DNA from: Anaerolineales bacterium | GTDB lineage: Bacteria > Chloroflexota > Anaerolineae > Anaerolineales > Villigracilaceae | Direction of reading: 5' to 3' | DNA: 64,000 nt | Assembly: GCA_023382595.1 (NCBI GenBank) | Contig: JAHDWB010000002.1 | Coordinates: 124,001-188,000, forward strand | Shown: positions 34,141 through 40,145 of the stretch, in pieces | Layout of the letters: each line of letters begins with the position of its first letter | How positions within the stretch are numbered: the first letter of the stretch is position 1 | The notes under the pieces: generated by a model | What the model was told of the DNA's origin: nothing | The model's database searches: none | What the model saw: the letters and a program-made list of their open reading frames with translations, nothing else | Position numbers and translations under genes: made by a program

Positions 34141-35379
34141 TCATGGATTTTTCCGTATGGCAAGCACGGCATTATGACCGCCAAACCCAAACGCATTGCT
34201 GAGTGCAAGCGAGACATTTGCCTCGCGCGCCTTGTTTGGAACGTAATCCAGATCACACTCGGGATCGGGGGTTTCGTAATGGATGGTCGGCGGCAGGATG
34301 CCCTCGCGCACCGCCTGCACGCAGAAAATGGCTTCCAACGCGCCTGTCGCCCCCATCATATGCCCCGTCATGGATTTGGTCGAAGAAATGGGGATTTTGT
34401 ATGCCAGATCGCCGAACGCCGCCTTCATCGCGCGAGTTTCGGACTGGTCATTAAGCGACGTACCCGTCCCATGCGCGTTGACATAACCTACATCTTCGAT
34501 ATTCGCCTCAGCCGACTTCAACGCCATCAACATCGCCGCCGCCCCGCCCGCGCCGTGTTCATGGGGAGCGGTCACGTGGAATGCATCCGCTGTCGCGCCA
34601 TAACCAGCAAGCTCGGCGAAAATCTCCGCGCCGCGCGCCTTCGCATCCGATTCGCGTTCCAATACCAGCACCGCCGCGCCCTCCCCCATCACCAAGCCAT
34701 CACGGTTCCTATCGAACGGCTGGGGCGTCATTGAGTAATCGTCGTTTCGGCGTGACATCGCCCCAACGCGGTCAAACGCAGCCACACCCGTAGATGTGAT
34801 CGTCGCCTCCGCCGCCCCTGTCAGCGCGGCATCGATCATCCCTGTGCGCAGCATCATCAACGCCGTACCGATCCCATCCGCGCCCGAAGCGCACGCCGAC
34901 GCCACCGAAAAACACGGACCCTTGATGCCAAATTCGATCGCCGCCATGCCCGCGCCGCCGTTCGGCATCAGCATCGGGATGAGAAACGGACTGACGCGCC
35001 GCGGACCTTCCTTGTAATTGGTCAGTGTTGCCTCCTGCAAAGACCCAAGACCGCCGATCGCCGAAGAAATGATTACGCCGACGCGCCCAGCGTTCTGTTC
35101 GGTGATCTTCAAGCCCGACTGCTCCAGCGCCTGACGCGCCGCCGCAATCGCCAGTTGTTCAAAACGGTCGCGCCGCCGCGCCTCCTTGCCGTCCATGAAT
35201 TCTTCGGGCTTGAAATTCTTCACCTCCGCCGCGATATGCACCTGCAACGGCGATGAATCGAACAAGGTGATCGGTCCCACGCCCGACCTGCCCGCAATTA
35301 CGTTCTCCCAAGATTCCTTCACGCTCAACCCCAGCGGATTGACTGTCCCCATGCCCGTGATGACGATTCGTTCCTGCAT
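34141..35379 (-). CDS. fabF: Beta-ketoacyl-ACP synthase II
   Basis: 412 residues, full length for FabF. Active-site Cys163 lies in SVASACASGADGI, the first His in VNAHGTGTSLND, the second in SSTKSMTGHMMGATG. N terminus ERIVITGMGTVNPLGLSV. It extends acyl-ACP by two carbons in type II fatty acid synthesis, in the cytoplasm. GGAGG sits 5 bp before ATG. Other fab genes (acpP, fabG) are not in the window, so the usual cluster is broken here. The 125 bp upstream hold no other gene. Confidence 0.97.
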   Translation of the reverse strand: MQERIVITGMGTVNPLGLSVKESWENVIAGRSGVGPITLFDSSPLQVHIAAEVKNFKPEEFMDGKEARRRDRFEQLAIAAARQALEQSGLKITEQNAGRVGVIISSAIGGLGSLQEATLTNYKEGPRRVSPFLIPMLMPNGGAGMAAIEFGIKGPCFSVASACASGADGIGTALMMLRTGMIDAALTGAAEATITSTGVAAFDRVGAMSRRNDDYSMTPQPFDRNRDGLVMGEGAAVLVLERESDAKARGAEIFAELAGYGATADAFHVTAPHEHGAGGAAAMLMALKSAEANIEDVGYVNAHGTGTSLNDQSETRAMKAAFGDLAYKIPISSTKSMTGHMMGATGALEAIFCVQAVREGILPPTIHYETPDPECDLDYVPNKAREANVSLALSNAFGFGGHNAVLAIRKNP

Positions 35380-35504
35380 TCAACCTCCATGAAAATATCG
35401 AAATGAAATAAGATGCTATTAAAACCCCCTAAAACAAAAAGCGTCACGCGGACAAAAACATCGCATCATGCCCCCGCTCCAGCCTGCCCAGCCGCCTCAA
35501 ACAG

Positions 35505-36032
35505 TTACGTACCCTGGAAGCTCGTCAACTCCCGCCACCCGTACGCGATCTCCATTAACACCGCGCCGCCAATCTCGATCGGCTTCTCACGTAGATAGAC
35601 GCCGCCAAAATGCTCATAAAATCCGCATGTGGGATTATCCTTCAAGACCCATACCATCATGGACTCCACACGCATCTCGCGCAAACCGTCCGCCGCCGCG
35701 CGGATCAATCCTCCGCCGATTCCCACCCCCTGCGCGGACCTCAGCAGATACAGGGCGAACAATTCCCCAACATAATTGGGGTCTTTTTCCACCGAGTAAC
35801 CGTAATTCGAAAATCCCACCACCTGCCCATCCATCACCGCCACAAACGCACGGTGATACGTATGCCCAGGGTCAGCCAGGGAATTCGTCCATTGCTCCGT
35901 CCGCCGCTGAATCGACAGGTTGTTCAAAAACTCGTCAGGGACGATGCCGCGATAGGTTTCCCGCCACGAAGCGACGTGCACAGTGGCAATACCTACCGCA
36001 TCATCAAGTGTTGCTTTGCGAATTTGGATCAT
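35505..36032 (-). CDS. GNAT-family N-acetyltransferase
   Basis: 175 residues from MIQIRKATLD at 36032; the upstream 9 codons overlap the next GNAT and are dropped. The acetyl-CoA motif is GIGGGLIRAAADGLREMRVE; the N terminus IRKATLDDAVGIATVHVASW (IA..H..SW) is that of GNATs which act on small amines. It overlaps the following gene's end by ATGA. Likely an environmental-amine or antibiotic-type acetyltransferase; substrate unknown. Confidence 0.88.
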   Translation of the reverse strand: MIQIRKATLDDAVGIATVHVASWRETYRGIVPDEFLNNLSIQRRTEQWTNSLADPGHTYHRAFVAVMDGQVVGFSNYGYSVEKDPNYVGELFALYLLRSAQGVGIGGGLIRAAADGLREMRVESMMVWVLKDNPTCGFYEHFGGVYLREKPIEIGGAVLMEIAYGWRELTSFQGT

Positions 36033-36586
36033 GATCCATTTCCTTTCCGCGCCCGCCATTCACGCTGGAGCATACCGTAGTAATACTCGCTGGTGTATTT
36101 CTTATTGATCAGCAGGCTCTCCACAAAGTGCGCTTCACGGCGAAAGCCAAGTTTCTCCAATGTCTTCCACGAACCGATATTCCCGGTATCGCAATCCGCA
36201 ACGACGCGGTGCAGATCAATGTCTTCGAAAAGATAGTCCAGCAGCGCGGACAGCGCTTCAGTGGCATAGCCCTTCTGCCAAAATGCCGATGCGATCGTAA
36301 AGCCGACGGTCGCCTGGCGGGCATCCTCTTCTTTGACACAAAACGCCACGTCGCCGATCAGTTCGCCCGTTTCCTTCAGCTCAAGCGCGAGTTGTAGCCA
36401 CTCTCCCTGCTTCGGCGCATGGACGTCCTTCATCTCGCGGATAAAATGTTCCGCCCGGCTGCGCGGATAGGGCAATGACCAACTTTGATATTTCGCGACT
36501 TCGGGGTCGTTGCGATAGGCGAGAAACGGCTCAAGGTCGGGGTCGGCGAAGTTTCGAATAAGAAGGCGTTGGGTGTGAAGAAACAT
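36029..36586 (-). CDS. GNAT-family acetyltransferase, RimJ/RimL type
   Basis: 185 residues. RimJ-like: LHTQRLLIRNFADPDLEPFL at the N terminus (R-L-x-I-R), the strand ELIGDVAFCVKEEDARQATV and acetyl-CoA loop FWQKGYATEALSALLDYLFE, closing with NIGSWKTLEKLGFRREA. Members acetylate N termini of ribosomal proteins or small molecules. Coupled with the GNAT gene downstream by a 4-bp overlap. Confidence 0.88.
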   Translation of the reverse strand: MFLHTQRLLIRNFADPDLEPFLAYRNDPEVAKYQSWSLPYPRSRAEHFIREMKDVHAPKQGEWLQLALELKETGELIGDVAFCVKEEDARQATVGFTIASAFWQKGYATEALSALLDYLFEDIDLHRVVADCDTGNIGSWKTLEKLGFRREAHFVESLLINKKYTSEYYYGMLQREWRARKGNGS

Positions 36587-36646
36587 GATAATTATTTTTT
36601 AACATGGAAACTGCTTACCACTTCGTGGTACAAGTCGCTACACGCA

Positions 36647-37114
36647 TCACTCGCCCGGCTTGGGGATGTAATCGCCTTCGACCCATTCCTGCCCGTCAGG
36701 TCCCACTTCCTTCTTCCAGACAGGGACGATCTCCTTCAGGCGGTCGATGCCGTAGCGGGCGGCTTCGAACACGCCCGTATCGCGGTGGGCGGCAGTACAG
36801 GCGATCAGCACCGTCGGCGTCTTGGGATACAGTTTGCCGATGCGCTGGACGATGGCAATGCCTTCGATGACAGTCCACTTTTCCCGAATTTCATCGGCAA
36901 CCTGTTTCATTTTGGCTTCCGCCATCGGGACGTAGGATTCGTATTCGAGGTATTCGGTCTCGTGAGCGTCGCCGCGGGAGGTAACTCCGCGCACCATGCC
37001 GGTGAAGATCGCCGCCGCGCCCGTGGATGTGAGCGTGATCTTCGCGAGTAGGTCGTTCAGGTCAATTTCATCTTCGGTGATGGAGTAAACGGTTGGCAGG
37101 TTTGAAGGTTGCAT
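36647..37114 (-). CDS. moaE: Molybdopterin synthase catalytic subunit
   Basis: 155 residues. MoaE pattern: TGAAAIFTGMVRGVTSRGDA, LEYESYVPMAEAKMKQVADE, IVQRIGKLYPKTPTVLIACT, AAHRDTGVFEAARYGIDRL and VWKKEVGPDGQEWVEGD with the KKE active-site lysine. With MoaD it converts cyclic pyranopterin monophosphate to molybdopterin. It starts 9 bp after moaD, so the two subunits come from one message. Confidence 0.95.
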   Translation of the reverse strand: MQPSNLPTVYSITEDEIDLNDLLAKITLTSTGAAAIFTGMVRGVTSRGDAHETEYLEYESYVPMAEAKMKQVADEIREKWTVIEGIAIVQRIGKLYPKTPTVLIACTAAHRDTGVFEAARYGIDRLKEIVPVWKKEVGPDGQEWVEGDYIPKPGE

Positions 37115-37123
37115 GTTGGAAAG

Positions 37124-37372
37124 TTAACCTCCAGAAACAGGCGGGAACAGGGCGATCTCCGCATTCGGCGGGACGATGGCATCGTCAAAGGCATATTCGC
37201 GGTTGATGGTGACCAGCACAGATATCATCGATTCTTTTAAATTCGGGTGATCCGTGCCAAGTTTTTCCTTCAACTGCAAAATGGTCATATCAGCGGGGAT
37301 GTCCATTTCCATGGATTTGGTCCCAGCGCGATCGCGGATGGTGGCAAAGAAGAGGAGTTTTATGCGGTTCAT
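37124..37372 (-). CDS. moaD: Molybdopterin synthase sulfur carrier subunit
   Basis: 82 residues from MNRIKLLFF at 37372, which follows the cupin stop by one base. Ubiquitin-like fold ending in the required Gly-Gly (IALFPPVSGG), where the C-terminal glycine carries the thiocarboxylate. The segment ATIRDRAGTKSMEMDIPADM is typical. It is directly followed by moaE. An earlier ATG at 37387 reads through the cupin stop region and is not preferred. Confidence 0.95.
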   Translation of the reverse strand: MNRIKLLFFATIRDRAGTKSMEMDIPADMTILQLKEKLGTDHPNLKESMISVLVTINREYAFDDAIVPPNAEIALFPPVSGG

Positions 37373-37373
37373 A

Positions 37374-37739
37374 TTAAATCCAGACATCATTCGGGGCGGA
37401 GAGTTTATCTTCCACGTTCCCGGTGTTGACCGTGCCGGCAGGCTCGATCAATAGAATGTGACATTCCTGCCCGGCGACGGGCTTGTGCTCCACGCCTTTG
37501 GGGACGACGAACATCTCGCCTTCGTTCAGCGAAACCGCCCCATCGCGGAAGTGAATATCGAGTTGACCTTTGAGGACTATGAACACTTCGTCGGTTTCGG
37601 GATGGTCGTGCCAGACGAATTCTCCCTGCACTTTGGCAAGTTTCAGATGGTAGTCGTTCATCTGCGCGATGATCTTCGGCGACCAGTGTTCAGTGAATTG
37701 GGCGAATTTTTGCTGAAGGTTGATGGATGAGTAGTTCAT
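37374..37739 (-). CDS. Cupin-domain protein
   Basis: 121 residues from [10 protein letters not shown] at 37739; the frame extends 14 codons upstream into a palindrome, which is not used. Cupin motif 1 is [20 protein letters not shown], with H-x-H, and motif 2 is [19 protein letters not shown] (G..H). This is the layout of small mannose-6-phosphate-isomerase-like cupins. A metal site should be present. It lies between moaC and moaD in an otherwise molybdopterin operon, so a cofactor-related role is possible but unproven. Confidence 0.85.
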   Translation of the reverse strand: MNYSSINLQQKFAQFTEHWSPKIIAQMNDYHLKLAKVQGEFVWHDHPETDEVFIVLKGQLDIHFRDGAVSLNEGEMFVVPKGVEHKPVAGQECHILLIEPAGTVNTGNVEDKLSAPNDVWI

Positions 37740-37750
37740 AAAGAAATCCC

Positions 37751-37783
37751 AAGTGACAGTCACCTTAAAGGTGACTGTCACTT
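37751..37783. repeat. 33-bp perfect palindrome between moaC and cupin gene
   Basis: 16-bp arms AAGTGACAGTCACCTT (37751-37766) and AAGGTGACTGTCACTT (37768-37783) with one central A. It shares GTGACAGTCAC with the family A element at 9324-9389. It lies in the 49 bp between the moaC stop and the cupin start. There is no T-run, so it is not a simple terminator. Confidence 0.85.
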
Positions 37784-37788
37784 CTGGT

Positions 37789-38265
37789 TTATTCGTTCAC
37801 CACATCCCCGCTCGCGCCGCCGTGCTTTTCGATAAGGCGGATGTTCTGTATCCGCATGGTCTTTTCGGCAGCTTTCGCCATGTCGTAGACGGTCAGTGCA
37901 GCGACGGAGACGGCAGTGAGCGCTTCCATCTCGACGCCGGTTTTGCCAGTCACCTTGGCGGTGGCGGTGATGACCACGCCGGGGAGCGAGTCGTCCAGAT
38001 CGAGGTCCACGTCAATTTTCGAGAGTGGCAGAGGATGACATAACGGGATCAGGTCGGAGGTCCGTTTGGAGGCGGTGATGCCCGCGATCTGCGCCACGGT
38101 CAGCACATCGCCTTTTTTTATCTGTCCGGCGCGGATCAGATCCAGGGTCTCTTTTTTCATGTGGACTTCGCCACGCGCAATGGCGATCCGCTCGGTGTCG
38201 GGTTTGTGACCGACATCCACCATGCGGGCGCGCCCGTGTTCATCGAGATGGGTGAGTTTGGACAT
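37789..38265 (-). CDS. moaC: Cyclic pyranopterin monophosphate synthase accessory protein
   Basis: 158 residues. Diagnostic strings: [40 protein letters not shown] and [20 protein letters not shown]. MoaC converts the MoaA product to cyclic pyranopterin monophosphate in molybdenum cofactor synthesis. No moaA is present in the window. TATAAT lies 6 nt before ATG, so the transcript is probably leaderless. It starts the operon moaC-cupin-moaD-moaE and is divergent from scpA, with a 106-bp palindromic element between. Confidence 0.96.
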   Translation of the reverse strand: MSKLTHLDEHGRARMVDVGHKPDTERIAIARGEVHMKKETLDLIRAGQIKKGDVLTVAQIAGITASKRTSDLIPLCHPLPLSKIDVDLDLDDSLPGVVITATAKVTGKTGVEMEALTAVSVAALTVYDMAKAAEKTMRIQNIRLIEKHGGASGDVVNE

Positions 38266-38271
38266 GGGCAG

Positions 38272-38277
38272 ATTATA
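38272..38277 (-). promoter_or_regulatory. -10 box of moaC, leaderless type
   Basis: Minus-strand TATAAT at 38277-38272 with 6 nt to ATG 38265. No convincing -35 at 17 bp is seen (CGGTAC). The left end of the adjoining repeat starts at 38283, six bases upstream of the box. Confidence 0.55.
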
Positions 38278-38282
38278 CCTTT

Positions 38283-38388
38283 ATGTCATTGCCTGTACCG
38301 TGCACAGGCACGCGTGCAAGGGCGACAGCATGAAGCAATCTACAATATGGCGGTGAGATTGCTTCGCCTTTCAGGCTCGCAATGACAT
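38283..38388. repeat. 106-bp nested palindromic element
   Basis: Outer arms ATGTCATTGC (38283-38292) and GCAATGACAT (38379-38388), inner arms GAAGCAATCT (38332-38341) and AGATTGCTTC (38356-38365), all perfect. It carries the string GCTTCGCCTTTCAGGCTCGC typical of dispersed repeats in many environmental genomes. It fills the space between the divergent moaC and scpA promoters. Confidence 0.85.
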
Positions 38389-38398
38389 GGGGATGCGA

Positions 38399-38404
38399 TA
38401 TAAT
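38399..38404 (+). promoter_or_regulatory. -10 box of scpA, near-leaderless
   Basis: TATAAT at 38399-38404, nine bases before ATG 38414. The start of transcription would fall within a few bases of the start codon. This supports 38414 over the in-frame ATG at 38387, which lies inside the repeat. Confidence 0.55.
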
Positions 38405-38413
38405 TCGCCCGCC

Positions 38414-39187
38414 ATGGATAGCATTCTCGGACAGCAACTCGGCAATTACAAGGTGCAGACCCCCGTGTATGAGGGTCCGCTGGATCTGCTGTTAAGCCTG
38501 ATCGAACGCGCGGAGTTGGACATTACGTCGGTGTCGTTGGCATCGGTGACCGACCAGTACCTTGAGCATTTGCGCAGTGTGGAGAACCAACAGCCCGATG
38601 AAATCTCGTCGTTTTTGGTGATCGCCGCGAAACTGGTGCAGATCAAATCGGAGGCGCTCCTGCCGCGTCCGCCCGAACGGGAGGCTGGCGAGGAGGACCC
38701 GGGCATTTCGCTCGTCGAGCAGTTGAGGTTATACAAGCGTTACAAGGAAATCGCTGGCTGGCTGGCGGAACGGCAGGATGCCAACTTGCGGACGTTCCTG
38801 CGCGTCGCGCCGCCGCCCAAAGTGGAGCCGAAACTCGATCTGTCAAATCTCACGCTGGAAGGTCTGCTGAACGCGGCGGAGTCGGCATTCGCCAAGGAAA
38901 AAGAGAAGAAACCGCTGACGACGATCATCACCGCGCCGAAAGTGACCATCCGCGAAAAGATCGAATTGATCACGAAGACGTTGAAGAACATCCAGCGCAT
39001 GACCTTCAGCGGATTGATCCAAGACAAAGCCACGCGCGTGGAGATCGTGGTGACGTTCCTGGCGCTGTTGGAGTTGGTCAAGCGTTACCACGTCACTGCA
39101 AAGCAGGATGTGTTGTTCGGCGACATCGAGTTCGAGCGCGCGGACGAGTGGAAGGACGATGAGGAAATCGAGATCGAGTTTGAGTAG
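38414..39187 (+). CDS. scpA: Segregation and condensation protein A
   Basis: 257 residues from MDSILGQQLG at 38414 (an ATG at 38387 lies in a repeat). ScpA/kleisin features: VYEGPLDLLLSLIERAELDI, LASVTDQYLEHLRSVENQQP and FLVIAAKLVQIKSEALLPRP at the N terminus, an acidic linker, and the C-terminal winged helix with VVTFLALLELVKRYHVTAKQ. It bridges SMC heads in chromosome condensation. ScpB is encoded 37 kb away, an unusual separation. Confidence 0.96.
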   Translation: MDSILGQQLGNYKVQTPVYEGPLDLLLSLIERAELDITSVSLASVTDQYLEHLRSVENQQPDEISSFLVIAAKLVQIKSEALLPRPPEREAGEEDPGISLVEQLRLYKRYKEIAGWLAERQDANLRTFLRVAPPPKVEPKLDLSNLTLEGLLNAAESAFAKEKEKKPLTTIITAPKVTIREKIELITKTLKNIQRMTFSGLIQDKATRVEIVVTFLALLELVKRYHVTAKQDVLFGDIEFERADEWKDDEEIEIEFE

Positions 39188-39253
39188 GGGATGATGGGAA
39201 AATGGTTAATGGTGGGATATTTTCAGTTTTTTTACACATTTCACTCCTTTTTT

Positions 39254-39300
39254 CGGTGGTTGAGTAGAGCGGTATTCGTCCGCTCGTATCGAAACCACCA
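39254..39300. repeat. Palindromic element, GGTGGT family (copy 1)
   Basis: Outer arms GGTGGTT (39255-39261) and AACCACC (39293-39299), inner arms GAGCGG (39267-39272) and CCGCTC (39280-39285). It lies in the gap after scpA. A second, inverted relative follows at 39327-39373. Confidence 0.75.
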
Positions 39301-39319
39301 GATTAAGGAATGCGCTCGA

Positions 39320-39715
39320 TTAACGTGTGGTCTCGATATGCCGCTCATGCCGTTCGCGGCTACTCGACCACCGAGCATGGATGAACAACCCCGCCATCGC
39401 CCCCAAATTATCGAAAACCAACACATCAATCACAGATGCATTCCGCCCGGGCACAAAGGACTGGTGAAACTCGTCCGTGGCGGAGAATAGCAGGGCGAGA
39501 AACCACGCGAGGACGTAATTCCGCCTGGGGAGCGCGTGCAGATATGCAAGGGCGAGCAAGCTATAACCGACGGCGTGCCCGCCTTTTTTGACGAAGTAGT
39601 CCCAGCCGCCGAAACTCGGCAGGTCATCACCGGGGCGGGAGGAAAAGCCGAAGATGACCAGCATCATCAACAGGGCGGGAAACCAGCGCGGAAGTATATC
39701 AAGCGGTTTTCTCAT
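39320..39715 (-). CDS. VanZ-family membrane protein, repeat-extended C terminus
   Basis: 131 residues. VanZ-like four-helix protein: PRWFPALLMMLVIFGFSSRP (R-x-x-P motif), KKGGHAVGYSLLALAYLHAL, LAWFLALLFSATDEFHQSFV (the conserved T-D-E-x-H-Q-x-F) and ASVIDVLVFDNLGAMAGLFI. VanZ proteins are linked to lipoglycopeptide or teicoplanin resistance and cell-envelope functions. The last ~16 residues are translated from a palindromic repeat, so the original C terminus is replaced. It overlaps the paralogue upstream by ATGA. Confidence 0.88.
   Translation of the reverse strand: MRKPLDILPRWFPALLMMLVIFGFSSRPGDDLPSFGGWDYFVKKGGHAVGYSLLALAYLHALPRRNYVLAWFLALLFSATDEFHQSFVPGRNASVIDVLVFDNLGAMAGLFIHARWSSSRERHERHIETTR
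39327..39373. repeat. Palindromic element, GGTGGT family (copy 2), inside VanZ reading frame
   Basis: Outer arms GTGGTC (39327-39332) and GACCAC (39366-39371), inner arms GCCGC (39340-39344) and GCGGC (39356-39360). This copy lies in the coding region: the last about 16 residues of the VanZ-like protein on the minus strand (WSSSRERHERHIETTR) come from it, and the stop codon TAA lies just beyond. Confidence 0.8.
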
Positions 39716-40134
39716 GGATTTTTGGGTTCGGGGAGATTCTCCCGTGTTTTCGACTTCATATTAATTCGCCCCTTTCTCAACCAATGCCAGAACAATGCCG
39801 CCGCCGCGCCGATATTATCGAAGACCAGCACATCGATCGCCGAGCCATTGCGGTTCAGCACAAAGGATTGATGATACTCGTCCGTGGCGGCGTACAGCAG
39901 GGCGAACAGCCACGCCAGAAAATAACGGTTCCGGTTTCCCTTCAAAATCTGCAGATACGACAACGCCAGAAATCCAAAAACGACCACATGCCCCACCTTG
40001 CGAATCGAAAGATACTTTCGGAAACTGAACTCGCGCGACTCGCCCCAGCCCGGGAGCGACGACAGGAAAAAGATAAAAGCCATCAGCAGGATCGCCGGAA
40101 GCCAACGGTGTACAATTGGAAGCAGTTTTTTCAT
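39712..40134 (-). CDS. VanZ-family membrane protein
   Basis: 140 residues, clearly a paralogue of the downstream gene: HRWLPAILLMAFIFFLSSLP, RKVGHVVVFGFLALSYLQIL, LAWLFALLYAATDEYHQSFV and GSAIDVLVFDNIGAAAALFW. The shared T-D-E-x-H-Q-S-F-V and I-D-V-L-V-F-D-N blocks show a tandem duplication. The C terminus of this copy is a hydrophilic tail (MKSKTRENLPEPKNP). Start codon and pabBC start lie only 11 bp apart on opposite strands. Confidence 0.88.
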   Translation of the reverse strand: MKKLLPIVHRWLPAILLMAFIFFLSSLPGWGESREFSFRKYLSIRKVGHVVVFGFLALSYLQILKGNRNRYFLAWLFALLYAATDEYHQSFVLNRNGSAIDVLVFDNIGAAAALFWHWLRKGRINMKSKTRENLPEPKNP

Positions 40135-40145
40135 GTGAGGTTTCG

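Noticed and set aside
37387-37781. Earlier in-frame starts for moaD (37387, 37390) and the cupin (37781)
   Set aside because: The cupin extension lies in the palindrome 37751-37783, and the moaD extension lies in the cupin coding region. The shorter starts fit family length and spacing.
39254-39373. The two GGTGGT repeats as the terminator of scpA
   Set aside because: No T-run follows either hairpin on the plus strand, and one copy lies inside the VanZ coding frame.
39191-39490. 99-residue open frame on the plus strand after scpA
   Set aside because: It runs through palindromic repeats and opposite to the VanZ gene. Composition and sequence are not protein-like.
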